Source of the DNA: an uncultured Bacteroidales bacterium | Lineage (GTDB): Bacteria > Bacteroidota > Bacteroidia > Bacteroidales > Porphyromonadaceae | Direction: 5' to 3' | Assembly: GCA_947290775.1 (NCBI GenBank) | Contig: CAMYPM010000004.1 | Coordinates: 1 to 64,000 of the forward strand | Length of the DNA stretch: 64,000 bases | Shown: positions 35,300 through 44,620 of the stretch, piece by piece | Layout: every line of letters begins with the position of its first letter | Numbering within the stretch: position 1 is the stretch's first letter | The notes under the pieces: model-generated | The model's database searches: none | Told to the model about the DNA's origin: nothing | Seen by the model: only the letters and a program-made list of their open reading frames with translations | Made by a program: the position numbers and the translations under genes

Positions 35300-35387
35300 A
35301 AAAGATCCCTATTTTTCATCCGAAACATCAGAATCTTTCGTTTGAAACATCAGAACCTTTCGTTTGAAACATCAGAGCCTTTTTGTC
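35300..35387. repeat. 22-bp-period dyad array D (4 units)
   Basis: Units start exactly at 35300, 35322, 35344 and 35366. The last three are nearly identical (GAAACATCAGAATCTTTCG, then ...AACCTTTCG and ...AGCCTTTTTG). The first (AAAGATCCCTATTTTTCA) resembles array B. The dyad here is imperfect (AAACAT-N4-ATCTTT). It lies between the tRNA cluster promoter and the hybrid kinase gene; 35103-35299 holds nothing I recognise. Confidence 0.8.
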
Positions 35388-35449
35388 GGGAGAAGTCAAG
35401 TGCCACTCAAAGAACTTAGGCAGCGTGTCTATATCTCGCAATATAAAGT

Positions 35450-35479
35450 CTTCGGGCGAACCAAGGTGTTCGCCCGAAG
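35450..35479. other. Perfect 11-bp stem-loop upstream of the hybrid kinase gene
   Basis: CTTCGGGCGAA pairs with TTCGCCCGAAG around an 8-nt loop. It has no T run on either side and is not at a gene end, so it is an operator-like or RNA element rather than a clear terminator. Confidence 0.5.
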
Positions 35480-35485
35480 TGAAGC

Positions 35486-35536
35486 TATGCAAAATCGTGC
35501 ATTTGGAGGTAGATAACTATGCAAAATCATGCATTT
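35486..35536. repeat. Two direct copies of a dyad element upstream of the hybrid kinase gene
   Basis: TATGCAAAATCRTGCATTT occurs at 35486-35504 and 35518-35536, 32 bp apart (three helical turns). Each has ATGCA/TGCAT arms around a 6-nt centre. They lie 74-124 bp upstream of the -33 box of the hybrid kinase promoter, a position suited to activator binding. Confidence 0.65.
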
Positions 35537-35609
35537 TTACCCGAAGGCGTTATGCTCACACCCGGCAAAAAAAGCAATTTACTTACTTAAAGCACTGACA
35601 CTCACGTGC

Positions 35610-35641
35610 TTTGGCGCATTGACTCCAAAATCATATCTTTG
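35610..35641 (+). promoter_or_regulatory. Promoter of the hybrid kinase gene
   Basis: TTTG (35610-35613), 20 bp, then TATCTTTG (35634-35641): a full match to the Bacteroidetes consensus. The leader would be about 105 nt. Confidence 0.7.
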
Positions 35642-35752
35642 TATAAGTAAATTTGACCATGATAGAAGTCCATACCCGGTAAGGATATACAGTACCGACC
35701 CCTTAAAAACTCGACTGCGTATGCAGCTCCCTTCCCTTTTAAGGGATATCGC

Positions 35753-38641
35753 ATGGGTATGCTACCCTACATAATGCTCTGTCTGCTGTTGCTCTTTATA
35801 TCGTGCAGCCGCAAACCCAATGTCTATAGTGACTCAGAGCGTCGTGAGGCAGATAGTATCGTAAGCACCGCATACAACATTGATTCTCTTGCCCAACTAC
35901 AAGAGCAGCTGGAGCGCAAAGGAGATCGGCTGGGAAGTGTGGTGGCACTCAGAGAGTGGGGCAAAGAGCTGCGTAATGAGAGCCGCTTTGAGGAGGCTCT
36001 GCGTATTCATAGTGAAGGACTAAGGCCAGCAAAAGCTCTTGGAGATACAATAGAGTGGGTACTGGCTCTTAATAATATTGGTACGGATTACCGTCGTGTA
36101 GGGGTTCTGGATGCTGCACAAGAATATCACTATAGTGCTTGGAAGATAAGCGAAGAGTATAGCGACACCACCTCTATGGCCAAGAAAAACCGCGTCATAT
36201 CATTAAACGGATTGGCTAACGTCTACCTAACGCTGGGTAACTACGAACGCGCAGACAGTGCACTCCGCATGGCTCTGAGAGGCGAGCAAGAGCTGCAAAG
36301 CGATGTAGGACAAGCCATAAACTATGCAAACATAGGCTCTATATTTGAGCATCGCGGAGAGATCGATTCGGCACGACTTTACTATCAACGCTCAATGGAG
36401 TATAACCGTAGAGCCAAAAATGACTTAGGCATATCTTTGTGCCATAGCTACCTTGGGTCACTCTACGAAATAGAGAAACAGTACGACAAGGCCCGACAAG
36501 AGTATGAAACAGCCTATAGCATGATGCGGTCTTCCAAAGATGAATGGCACGCATTAACCTCTTTAATTGCATTGGCCGGCATTCACTATGCCACTCACGA
36601 GGAGGCTCAGGCCATGACCTATCTTGCCCAAGCTGAGGAGATAGCAAAGAGTATCAAATCTCCTGAGCATTTGTCAGAAATTCACATGCTGTATTACGAG
36701 ATCTATAAACGAAAAGGGGACTGTGGTGCGGCTCTGGCTGCTTATGAAGAGGCTATGGCGCAGCGAGACAACATGATGGATATAGAAAAGGTAAACCGTA
36801 TCCAAAATACCGGTCTCAACATTGAGCGTAATATACAGGAAGCGCAAATGCAAGCCGCTCAGCGCACACTCGAGAAAGAGCGTATGCAACGCCGTGTGGG
36901 CTTTACCATCCTCGGAGGGGGATTCATCCTGCTAGCCGGCTTGGTGCTCATACTGCTCTACTTGAGTCGCCTTAGACAACGCAACCATCAAGCGCTTAAG
37001 AGTATGTCACGTATGAGGGAGACCTTTTTTACAAATATTACGCATGAGTTTCGTACCCCACTTACCCTCATTCTTGGCATGAGCCATGACCTCCAGACAA
37101 AACAGCACGATCCCAAGGAGATAGAGGCCATGGGGCAAGTGATCGAGCGACAGGGTAAAGGATTGCTAACTTTGATAAACCAACTTTTGGATATCTCCAA
37201 AATTGAATCCTCTGTGGGTAACCCCGACTGGCGTAACGGAGATATCATTCCCTACATAGCCATGATTTTGGAATCCTATCAGGACTATGCACACAGCCGC
37301 CAAATTACCCTGACATACTACTCCGAGGGGCAAGTAGTGATGGACTTTGTGCCAGACTATGTGGTCAAGGTGGTCAATAATATGCTCTCCAACGCACTCA
37401 AGTTTACGCCTTCAAACGGATCCATCAAAGTATTCGCACACCGTGTAGAGGAGAATTTGCACATAGAGGTAGCGGACACAGGTATCGGCATGGACAGTGA
37501 GACAGTCGCGCATATCTTCGAGCCTTTCTACCAAGGCGCAAAAGAGTCCTATACGCTTGGCTCGGGAGTGGGGCTGGCACTGGTCAAACAGATTATGGGC
37601 GCAATAGGGGGAAGTGCAATGGTGGAGAGCAAACTCGGTGAAGGAACTGTCTTTCACCTGTCTATTCCTATCCACAACGACTGTCGACAACTACTCTCAT
37701 CAGAAGAGTCTGTCAATAACCCGACATTGCCGGAGGAGATCGATAGTCTCCATGAGGATAGAGATCAAGATAATCATGATAATCATGAATACGACTATCG
37801 CTTGCTCATCATTGAGGACAACTATGATGTAGCAACCTACATAGGCTCCCAACTATCCGATCGATATGCGGTGACCTATGCGACAAACGGAGCTGATGGC
37901 TTGAAGGTGGCTATTGAAGAGGTCCCTGACCTGATCATCACAGACCTGATGATGCCGGAAATGGATGGATTGGAGCTATGCCGTCAAGTGCGTAGCAATG
38001 AGATCGTTAATCATATACCTATCATTATCATATCGGCTCGAATAACCGAAGAGGACCGCATAATGGGGCTAAAAGCAGGCGCAGATACATACCTGACCAA
38101 ACCCTTTAATAGCGATGAGCTGCGTACACTAGTGGAAAATCTGCTGGAGAGGAGGCGATTGCTACAGAAGAAGTACACTCAAGCTTGGGAAGGTGAAGAG
38201 CTGACAACAGTTTATACCTCCCCCGAAGAGAGCCAACCGTCACAACAGACTGAGACTTCTATCGATCTTTCAGAAGAAATAGTGCTAGATCGCTCTGAAA
38301 CAGATCTTCAATTTCTCACGCATGTATCACAGGCTGTCTTTGATTTGCTGGAGGAGAAAGAGGCAGCAACAGTGGTACAGCTTGCCGCTTCTCTTGGCAT
38401 GAGTACGAGTCAGCTATACCGCAAAATGATTGCTGTTGCCGGCTATCCACCGGGCACCCTCATACAGGGTGTCAAAATTCGCAAAGCTATGGAACTATTG
38501 AAGTACGACCATTCGCTAAGCTTTACAGAGATCTCTACGCTGTGCGGATTTGATACCTATTCAAGCTTCCTAAGAGCCTTTAAGGCCGTCAGCAAAATGA
38601 CTCCATCAGAATACAAGGAGCAAATAGAACCCGCATCCTAA
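35753..38641 (+). CDS. Hybrid two-component regulator with TPR sensor and AraC-type output
   Basis: 962 residues. The N-terminus has a short lipoprotein-like signal (MLCLLLLFISC, Cys18). TPR repeats (~60-350) form the periplasmic sensor; one membrane helix lies at ~382-403. The HisKA phosphoacceptor is His431 (NITHEFRTPLT), followed by an HATPase (NMLSNALKFTPSNG, GSGVGLALVKQ), a receiver with Asp731 (ITDLMMPEMDG) and Lys in YLTKPF, and a C-terminal AraC-type helix-turn-helix (~865-960). All steps from sensing to DNA binding sit in one protein. Unlike polysaccharide-locus HTCS it lacks a beta-propeller sensor and no SusC/D genes are near. Its targets may include its own promoter. Confidence 0.88.
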   Translation: MGMLPYIMLCLLLLFISCSRKPNVYSDSERREADSIVSTAYNIDSLAQLQEQLERKGDRLGSVVALREWGKELRNESRFEEALRIHSEGLRPAKALGDTIEWVLALNNIGTDYRRVGVLDAAQEYHYSAWKISEEYSDTTSMAKKNRVISLNGLANVYLTLGNYERADSALRMALRGEQELQSDVGQAINYANIGSIFEHRGEIDSARLYYQRSMEYNRRAKNDLGISLCHSYLGSLYEIEKQYDKARQEYETAYSMMRSSKDEWHALTSLIALAGIHYATHEEAQAMTYLAQAEEIAKSIKSPEHLSEIHMLYYEIYKRKGDCGAALAAYEEAMAQRDNMMDIEKVNRIQNTGLNIERNIQEAQMQAAQRTLEKERMQRRVGFTILGGGFILLAGLVLILLYLSRLRQRNHQALKSMSRMRETFFTNITHEFRTPLTLILGMSHDLQTKQHDPKEIEAMGQVIERQGKGLLTLINQLLDISKIESSVGNPDWRNGDIIPYIAMILESYQDYAHSRQITLTYYSEGQVVMDFVPDYVVKVVNNMLSNALKFTPSNGSIKVFAHRVEENLHIEVADTGIGMDSETVAHIFEPFYQGAKESYTLGSGVGLALVKQIMGAIGGSAMVESKLGEGTVFHLSIPIHNDCRQLLSSEESVNNPTLPEEIDSLHEDRDQDNHDNHEYDYRLLIIEDNYDVATYIGSQLSDRYAVTYATNGADGLKVAIEEVPDLIITDLMMPEMDGLELCRQVRSNEIVNHIPIIIISARITEEDRIMGLKAGADTYLTKPFNSDELRTLVENLLERRRLLQKKYTQAWEGEELTTVYTSPEESQPSQQTETSIDLSEEIVLDRSETDLQFLTHVSQAVFDLLEEKEAATVVQLAASLGMSTSQLYRKMIAVAGYPPGTLIQGVKIRKAMELLKYDHSLSFTEISTLCGFDTYSSFLRAFKAVSKMTPSEYKEQIEPAS

Positions 38642-38718
38642 GGCTACCACTTTACAAACCTAAGACTACTGTTTTTTACCCCCTTGCTATCATAAAACAA
38701 AGCTCGTAGAAAAAAATT

Positions 38719-38760
38719 AACCCGAAGGTTGAGTTTAGGACTCTCCCTTCGGGTATTATT
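38719..38760. terminator. Bidirectional terminator between the hybrid kinase gene and rplQ
   Basis: CCCGAAGG (38721-38728) pairs with CCTTCGGG (38746-38753). On the minus strand it is followed by TTAATTTTTTT, ending the ribosomal protein cluster; on the plus side TATTATTTATTT follows. Confidence 0.85.
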
Positions 38761-38836
38761 ATTTAAACCCCTATAATACTACGTCAGTGACAACTACACA
38801 TTAGGGAAGCTACCAATAGACGAGTATATCAGCAGT

Positions 38837-39349
38837 TTATTCCGCCTTTTGCTCTTCAGCAGGTGCCTCAGCCTGAGTTTCTGCTACCGGAGTAGTAGCT
38901 TCCTCCTGCTTCTTAGCTCCACCGCGAGAGCGTCGCGTACGGCGTGTTGCCTTCTTTTGTGTAGATGCATTAGCATCCTTGAGCATATTTTCGTTGAAGT
39001 CAACAAGCTCAATAATACACATTTCAGCATTATCACCTAAGCGATAGCCGGTACGCAAAATACGCGTATAACCTCCGGGGCGATTGGCTACTTTCTCACT
39101 TACAGGTCCATAAAGTTCCTTTACAGCCTCTTTATTACCTAAATAAGAGAAAACGATACGCCTTGAATGAGTTGTATCATCTTTAGAACGAGTGATGATC
39201 GGCTCTACATATACGCGCAAAGCCTTTGCCTTAGCCAAAGTCGTTGAAATACGCTTATGCAGAATCAACGAAGCAGCCATATTACTCAGCATAGCATCGC
39301 GGTGAGCCTTGTTGCGTCCTAAATGGTTGAATTTTTTATTATGTCGCAT
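38837..39349 (-). CDS. rplQ: Large ribosomal subunit protein bL17
   Basis: 170 residues. The core (1-~120) has [20 protein letters not shown] and the [21 protein letters not shown] block. A ~45-residue extension follows: first Lys/Arg-rich ([13 protein letters not shown]), then Ala/Glu-rich to the end, longer than E. coli L17 but usual in Bacteroidetes. It is the last gene of the alpha operon, 8 nt after rpoA, before the terminator. Confidence 0.95.
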   Translation of the reverse strand: MRHNKKFNHLGRNKAHRDAMLSNMAASLILHKRISTTLAKAKALRVYVEPIITRSKDDTTHSRRIVFSYLGNKEAVKELYGPVSEKVANRPGGYTRILRTGYRLGDNAEMCIIELVDFNENMLKDANASTQKKATRRTRRSRGGAKKQEEATTPVAETQAEAPAEEQKAE

Positions 39350-39357
39350 GAGTAGAT

Positions 39358-40356
39358 TTAGTCGTTATCTAAGTTATACTTACTGAGATCCATACCAAAT
39401 TCCAAACCTAATGATTCAAGGAATTCAGTTAGTTCCTCCAGTGTCTTTTTCCCGAAATTACGGAATTTAAGCAGTTCGCTCTTATCGTACTTCAAAAGGT
39501 CGCCTAATGTGTACACATTACCACCGATCAAGCAATTGCGTGCTCTTACCGTGAGGTCGCAGTCACTAATTTCGCCCTTGAGGAGCTGACGAATACGAAG
39601 CGTTTCCGCATCTACTTCCTCTTCCTCATCAGACTGGAATTTGCGCACTACTAGACTTTCATCGCTTGCAAAAAGGCTGAAGTGATCAATTAAAATCGCT
39701 GCTGCCTGCTGCATAGCTACCTTAGGATCTATCGTACCATCCGATTCAACTTCCATAATAAGCTTCTCGTAGTCGGTCTTCTGCTCTACACGGAAGTTTT
39801 CCGTACGGAACATAACCTTACGAATAGGCGTATAAATAGAGTCAATAGGGATAGTATTCAAGGCATCCTCCGGAGTTTTATTGTCCTCCGCAGGGTGATA
39901 GCCGCGTCCCTTGTTTATTACAAGATCGATATTGAATGCGGCATTTTTACCCAAATGACAAATCTCTAATTCAGGATTGACCACCTGAAAAGAGGATAAC
40001 TTATCATTAAGGTCACCTGCCTTAAACACTTCACGACCTGAAACAGAGAGGGAAATTTCCTCCGTAACAGCATTTTCAACAATCGGCATGAGTCTAACTT
40101 GCTTCAAGTTGAGGATAATATTAGTTACATCCTCAAGCACGCCGGGAATCGTAGCAAACTCATGATCAACCCCTTCTACACGAATGGAAGCAAGCGCATA
40201 CCCTTCTATCGAAGAGAGCAAAATACGGCGTAAGGCATTGCCAATTGTAATGCCGTATCCCGGCTCTAAGGGACTCAACTCAAAGCGCGCCGTACGCTTG
40301 GTTGCACCCTCCAACATAATTAGTTTTTCGGGTTTCTGGAATGCTAATATCGCCAT
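39358..40356 (-). CDS. rpoA: RNA polymerase alpha subunit
   Basis: 332 residues. The N-terminal dimerisation domain (~1-230) includes [23 protein letters not shown] and contacts beta and beta'. A linker with an acidic stretch (DEEEEVDAE) leads to the C-terminal domain (~260-325: [40 protein letters not shown]), which binds UP elements and activators. Placement between rpsD and rplQ is standard. Confidence 0.97.
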   Translation of the reverse strand: MAILAFQKPEKLIMLEGATKRTARFELSPLEPGYGITIGNALRRILLSSIEGYALASIRVEGVDHEFATIPGVLEDVTNIILNLKQVRLMPIVENAVTEEISLSVSGREVFKAGDLNDKLSSFQVVNPELEICHLGKNAAFNIDLVINKGRGYHPAEDNKTPEDALNTIPIDSIYTPIRKVMFRTENFRVEQKTDYEKLIMEVESDGTIDPKVAMQQAAAILIDHFSLFASDESLVVRKFQSDEEEEVDAETLRIRQLLKGEISDCDLTVRARNCLIGGNVYTLGDLLKYDKSELLKFRNFGKKTLEELTEFLESLGLEFGMDLSKYNLDND

Positions 40357-40375
40357 TGTTACTGCTCCTATAGGG

Positions 40376-40981
40376 TTACTTTGAATACAATTCTACGATC
40401 AGTTGTTCCTTGATGTTTTCAGGAATTTCCTCCCTCTGAGGTACATTGAGGAACTTTCCACTCATTGAAGGCGCATCCCATGCAAGCCATGAGTACTTAG
40501 CATGATTGAATCCAGCTAGTGAAGCCTGAATAACCTCCATACTCTTATCCTTTGTGCGGACAGCAACAATCTGACCGGGACGAAGCGTATAGGAGGGTAT
40601 ATCTACTACATTGCCATCAACTAAAATATGACGATGTGACACCAACTGACGAGCAGCCGCACGAGAGCGGGCTAAACCCAGTCGATATACAACATTATCT
40701 AAACGCGATTCAAGGAGCTGCAATAGCACTTCGCCCGTTACTCCCTTTGAGCGCTGAGCACTCTTAAAGAGATTACGGAACTGACGCTCCAATACACCAT
40801 ACGTATATTTAGCCTTCTGCTTCTCTCCTAACTGAAGGCTATATTCACTTTGTTTACGACGGCGTCCATTGCCGTGCTCGCCGGGTGCATAATTTTTCTT
40901 ACTAAGCACCTTGTCCGGACCAAATATAGGTTCACCGAACCGACGCGATATCTTTGATTTAGGACCTTTATATCTTGCCAT
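40376..40981 (-). CDS. rpsD: Small ribosomal subunit protein uS4
   Basis: 201 residues: [20 protein letters not shown], then the S4 RNA-binding domain ([33 protein letters not shown]). uS4 nucleates 30S assembly on 16S rRNA and in E. coli represses its own operon. There is no zinc-binding cysteine cluster. An unusually long spacer (288 nt) separates it from rpsK, which could host a regulatory site. Confidence 0.96.
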   Translation of the reverse strand: MARYKGPKSKISRRFGEPIFGPDKVLSKKNYAPGEHGNGRRRKQSEYSLQLGEKQKAKYTYGVLERQFRNLFKSAQRSKGVTGEVLLQLLESRLDNVVYRLGLARSRAAARQLVSHRHILVDGNVVDIPSYTLRPGQIVAVRTKDKSMEVIQASLAGFNHAKYSWLAWDAPSMSGKFLNVPQREEIPENIKEQLIVELYSK

Positions 40982-41269
40982 GTTTATTTACTCTTATTTT
41001 TCTTGTACCGTATAATTCTCTTAATTGCGACCACCAGTCGTATTTACACCTTAGATCAGCAGTTGAATGCTCCCTTAACCTCATTCATCTATTGGGCAGC
41101 CGCAGATCTGATCATTAAGAGAGGGAAAAAAGGCGATCAGATCAACCCGTTAGAAGGGGAGCTATTGATATCCGCTTAGAAGCTAAAGCAATAGGCTGAT
41201 AGCAAACTTATTCAGAGTTGTCTACACTACAAGCAATACACTATTTCTTACACATGGATTGCAAATGAA
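40982..41269 (-). other. Long noncoding spacer between rpsK and rpsD with inverted repeat
   Basis: There is no ORF or -7 box. A perfect 9-bp inverted repeat, GATCTGATC (41105-41113) and GATCAGATC (41135-41143), encloses a 21-nt purine/pyrimidine-skewed loop. It could be an autoregulatory structure in the alpha operon mRNA. Confidence 0.5.
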
Positions 41270-41656
41270 TCACACTTTACGTCTCTTTGGGGGACGACAC
41301 CCATTGTGAGGTAACGGAGTTACGTCTACAATCTCGGTAACCTGCAAACCACTTGCGTCTAAGGTACGAATAGCAGACTCACGGCCATTGCCCGGTCCTT
41401 TGACAAAGACCTTTACTTTGCGCATACCCAAATCATATGCTACTTTAGCACAATCTTGGACAGCCATCTGAGCCGCATAGGGAGTATTCTTTTTTGAGCT
41501 TCTAAAGCCCATCTTACCTGCACTCGACCAACTGATCACTTGACCATCAGTGTTGGTGAGGGCAACAATAATGTTGTTAAAAGAAGAGTGAATATGAGCC
41601 TCTCCTTGCGCATCAACGCGCACAACCCGTTTCTTTACTGTAGCCTTCTTAGCCAT
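41270..41656 (-). CDS. rpsK: Small ribosomal subunit protein uS11
   Basis: 128 residues with the uS11 landmarks: [40 protein letters not shown], the [15 protein letters not shown] loop and C-terminal [16 protein letters not shown]. It sits on the 30S platform near the mRNA exit site. The start is 9 nt after rpsM. Confidence 0.97.
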   Translation of the reverse strand: MAKKATVKKRVVRVDAQGEAHIHSSFNNIIVALTNTDGQVISWSSAGKMGFRSSKKNTPYAAQMAVQDCAKVAYDLGMRKVKVFVKGPGNGRESAIRTLDASGLQVTEIVDVTPLPHNGCRPPKRRKV

Positions 41657-41665
41657 AAAAAAATA

Positions 41666-42046
41666 TTACTTAGTAGCTTTCTTCTTATTAGCAACCGTCT
41701 TCTTCTTTCCCTTACGCGTACGTGCATTGTTCTTTGTACTCTGACCACGAACGGGTAAGCCGGCACGGTGGCGAATGCCGCGATAACAGCCTATATCCAT
41801 CAATCGCTTGATGTTGAGCTGAGTTTCGCTACGTAAATCGCCTTCCACATGATATTCGGCACTAATGATCTCACGGATCTTAGAGGCTTCTTCATCGGTC
41901 CAGTCCGTTACCTTAGCCATTGGGTCTACGCCCGCTTTCGCTAATATGGTAGCGGCACTGCTGCGGCCTATTCCGTAAATATAGGTCAAGGCAATTTCTC
42001 CTCTCTTGTTTTGGGGCAAGTCAACGCCCACAATTCTTACAGCCAT
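41666..42046 (-). CDS. rpsM: Small ribosomal subunit protein uS13
   Basis: 126 residues: [31 protein letters not shown], and the C-terminal [19 protein letters not shown] followed by a Lys-rich tail. uS13 lies in the 30S head, contacts the 50S (bridge B1) and P-site tRNA. It follows rpmJ in the usual alpha operon order. Confidence 0.97.
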   Translation of the reverse strand: MAVRIVGVDLPQNKRGEIALTYIYGIGRSSAATILAKAGVDPMAKVTDWTDEEASKIREIISAEYHVEGDLRSETQLNIKRLMDIGCYRGIRHRAGLPVRGQSTKNNARTRKGKKKTVANKKKATK

Positions 42047-42083
42047 ACTCTATACTTAGTTATACTTTTAAACTGTTCAAGCA

Positions 42084-42200
42084 TCATCCCTGACGCTGCT
42101 TAAACTTAGGATTCTTCTTATTAATAATGTACAGACGTCCCTTGCGTCGTACCAACTGGCAATCAGCTGAACGCTTCTTAACCGATGTTCTTACTTTCAT
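42084..42200 (-). CDS. rpmJ: Large ribosomal subunit protein bL36
   Basis: A 38-residue frame: [20 protein letters not shown], then [18 protein letters not shown]. This is bL36. Only one of the zinc ligands of the classic C+ form (C-x2-C-x12-C-x4-H) remains, so it is the zinc-free type. It lies between infA and rpsM, the conserved spot. Confidence 0.93.
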   Translation of the reverse strand: MKVRTSVKKRSADCQLVRRKGRLYIINKKNPKFKQRQG

Positions 42201-42220
42201 ATTCGCTTATTTCTTTTGTG

Positions 42221-42448
42221 CTATTGTTCGCTTTTATATCGATAAGTAATACGTCCCTTTGTAAGGTCGTAAGGGCTCATCTCAACTTTTACTTTATCTC
42301 CCGGTAAGATACGTATGTAGTGCAGACGCATCTTTCCGGATATGTGAGCAGTAATCACATGTCCATTCTGTAGCTCTACCTTGAACATAGCATTCGATAG
42401 AGCTTCCAAAATGATTCCATCCTGCTCTATAGCAGACTGTTTTGCCAT
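42221..42448 (-). CDS. infA: Translation initiation factor IF-1
   Basis: 75 residues forming a single S1/OB fold: [63 protein letters not shown]-1 blocks the A site during initiation. The ATG overlaps the map stop by one base (TAATG), implying coupled translation. Confidence 0.97.
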   Translation of the reverse strand: MAKQSAIEQDGIILEALSNAMFKVELQNGHVITAHISGKMRLHYIRILPGDKVKVEMSPYDLTKGRITYRYKSEQ

Positions 42449-43236
42449 TAAAATTTTTTCTCCTTTACTACTTCCTTTATATAATCGAATGAAGACAAAA
42501 TACGTGTTTCACCATTGATGAAGCCGATGCAATGCTCAAAGTGGGCAGCCGGCTTACCATCCTTGGTGCGTACAGTCCATCCATCCTCCCGATCAAAGAT
42601 CACATTTTTACTCCCCATATTGACCATAGGTTCAATACAGATACACATTCCATTGCGAAGCATCGCTCCAACTCCTTTGCGTCCGTAATTCGGCACGCCA
42701 GGCTCTTCGTGCATGTCACGTCCTATGCCATGCCCTTCCAGCTCACGTACTATTGAGTAACCACGTCGCTCACAATACTCTTGAACTGCATGAGACACAT
42801 GCCCCACACGATTGCCTATTACAGCAGCTTTAATACCCTCATAAAGGGACTCAAGTGTCGTTTCAAGGAGCTTTCGCTTTTCAGAGGAAATTTCACCTAC
42901 AGCAAACGTGTATGCTGAGTCTCCGGTAAAACCATTCAACTTGGTGCCACAGTCCACCGATACGATATCACCTTCCTCTAAATAGCGATCAGCTTTAGGA
43001 ATACCGTGTACAATTTCGTCATTAATCGAAATACACAAAGAAGCAGGGAATCCACCATAACCCAAAAAGGCAGGATATGCCCCGTTATCCATGATAAAAT
43101 CATGCGCTACTTTATCTAATGATAATGTAGATACACCGGGGGCGATGTGTTTAGCCACTTCAGCAAGTGTTTTACCCACCAACTGATTAGCTGCATACAT
43201 CAGCTCCATTTCTTCATCGGTTTTAAGTGTGATCAT
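42448..43236 (-). CDS. map: Type I methionine aminopeptidase
   Basis: 262 residues. It removes the initiator Met from nascent proteins. The five metal ligands are visible: Asp and Asp in [19 protein letters not shown], His in [12 protein letters not shown], Glu in CIEPMVNMG and Glu in AHFEHCIGF. There is no N-terminal zinc extension. It lies between secY and infA as in many Bacteroidetes and Firmicutes. Confidence 0.96.
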   Translation of the reverse strand: MITLKTDEEMELMYAANQLVGKTLAEVAKHIAPGVSTLSLDKVAHDFIMDNGAYPAFLGYGGFPASLCISINDEIVHGIPKADRYLEEGDIVSVDCGTKLNGFTGDSAYTFAVGEISSEKRKLLETTLESLYEGIKAAVIGNRVGHVSHAVQEYCERRGYSIVRELEGHGIGRDMHEEPGVPNYGRKGVGAMLRNGMCICIEPMVNMGSKNVIFDREDGWTVRTKDGKPAAHFEHCIGFINGETRILSSFDYIKEVVKEKKF

Positions 43237-43264
43237 CTTACAGGTATAAATTCAGTTATACAGA

Positions 43265-44605
43265 TCAATAAGCACTCATCGAGCCAGTTCTACCCTTGAT
43301 ACGTCCACTCTTAAGCAAACCATCATAATGGCGCATTAATAAGTGACTCTCAATCTGCTGAAGAGTATCCAATACCACTCCTACTAAGATAAGCAATGAC
43401 GTACCCCCAAAGAACTGGGCAAAAGCGCCACTAATACCCAACACCTGGGCAAAAGCCGGCATAATTGCTACCAGTGCAAGGAATATAGCTCCCGGCAAGG
43501 TAATACGGTCCATAATAGTATCTAAGTAGTCACGTGTGGGTTTACCCGGTTTAATCCCCGGGATAAAGCCATTGTTACGCTTTAAGTCCTCAGCCATCTG
43601 TGTAGGATTGATCGTAATAGCTGTGTAGAAGTAAGTAAATAAGATAATCAGGACAGCGAAGATGATATTATACCACCAACCGGTTGTATCTGTCAATGCC
43701 ATCATCACTCTACCTTGCTGACCTCCATTAAACATTCCTATTATAGAAACAGGAATAAACATAATAGCCTGAGCAAAGATGATAGGCATCACATTAGCAG
43801 CATTCACCTTAAGCGGTATGTACTGCCGTGCACCTCCAAACTGTTTGTTACCGATTACTCGCTTTGCATATTGCACGGGTACGCGACGCGTTCCCTGTAC
43901 CAATAGGATAGCTCCTGCTGATACAAAGAGCAAGAATACGATCTCAGCCAAGAAAGCAACCAGACCTCCGGCCGAACTAGACACGCGCAAAGTAAACTCA
44001 GCAACAAGCGCATGCGGTAAGCGTGCAATGATACCAATCAAGATGATGAAGGAGATACCATTTCCAATACCTTTGTCTGTTATGCGCTCTCCTAACCACA
44101 AGACAAACATACTGCCTGCAGCTAGTAGGATTGTTGCATATAAACTGAACCAAAAGCCACCGGGAAATACTCCTCCAGCCTGTCTAAGCTGTACAGAGAG
44201 GTTCATAAGGTAAGCAGGTGCCTGAAGAAGTAAAATTAATACAGTTAGATAGCGAGTCCACTGATTAATCTTGCGTCTACCGCTTTCTCCTTCACGCTGC
44301 ATCTTTTGCATAGAAGGAATAATAATCGCTGCAAGTTGCATAACGATAGATGCAGAAATGTAGGGCATTATTCCCAATGCAAAGATAGAAGCATTGGCAA
44401 AAGCACCCCCGGAGAACATATCCAAAAGGGCTAATAACCCTTCACTAGCCTGACTTTGCAGACTAGTCAAGTCATGTGGATTAATACCGGGGATAACCAC
44501 AAAAGAACCTAAGCGGTAAATAACCACGTAGGCTATGGTGATGAGGATCTTGTGTCTAAGATCCTCTATCTTCCATATATTCTTTACTGTTTCAACGAAC
44601 CTCAT
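43265..44605 (-). CDS. secY: Preprotein translocase subunit SecY
   Basis: 446 residues with ten membrane helices forming the Sec channel. Markers: KILITIAYVVIYRLGSFVVIPG (helix 1), the plug region SGGAFANASIFALGIMPYISASI, the cytosolic loop RRVPVQYAKRVIG used for ribosome/SecA contact, and FYTAITINPTQMAEDLKRNN. It is needed to deliver signal-peptide proteins such as the type IX cargo in this window. It follows rplO by 15 nt. Confidence 0.97.
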   Translation of the reverse strand: MRFVETVKNIWKIEDLRHKILITIAYVVIYRLGSFVVIPGINPHDLTSLQSQASEGLLALLDMFSGGAFANASIFALGIMPYISASIVMQLAAIIIPSMQKMQREGESGRRKINQWTRYLTVLILLLQAPAYLMNLSVQLRQAGGVFPGGFWFSLYATILLAAGSMFVLWLGERITDKGIGNGISFIILIGIIARLPHALVAEFTLRVSSSAGGLVAFLAEIVFLLFVSAGAILLVQGTRRVPVQYAKRVIGNKQFGGARQYIPLKVNAANVMPIIFAQAIMFIPVSIIGMFNGGQQGRVMMALTDTTGWWYNIIFAVLIILFTYFYTAITINPTQMAEDLKRNNGFIPGIKPGKPTRDYLDTIMDRITLPGAIFLALVAIMPAFAQVLGISGAFAQFFGGTSLLILVGVVLDTLQQIESHLLMRHYDGLLKSGRIKGRTGSMSAY

Positions 44606-44620
44606 AAGCTCTTAACTCTC

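Noticed and set aside
35300-35387. 22-bp arrays as CRISPR
   Set aside because: There is no alternation of a constant repeat with unique ~30-nt spacers, unit number is only three or four, and no cas genes are present.
35450-35536. Hairpin plus ATGCA dyads as a MITE
   Set aside because: There are no terminal inverted repeats bounding the whole segment and no target-site duplication that I can see; only one occurrence in this window.
35529-35774. 81-residue ORF before the hybrid kinase
   Set aside because: It covers the consensus promoter and repeat elements and has no protein-like pattern.
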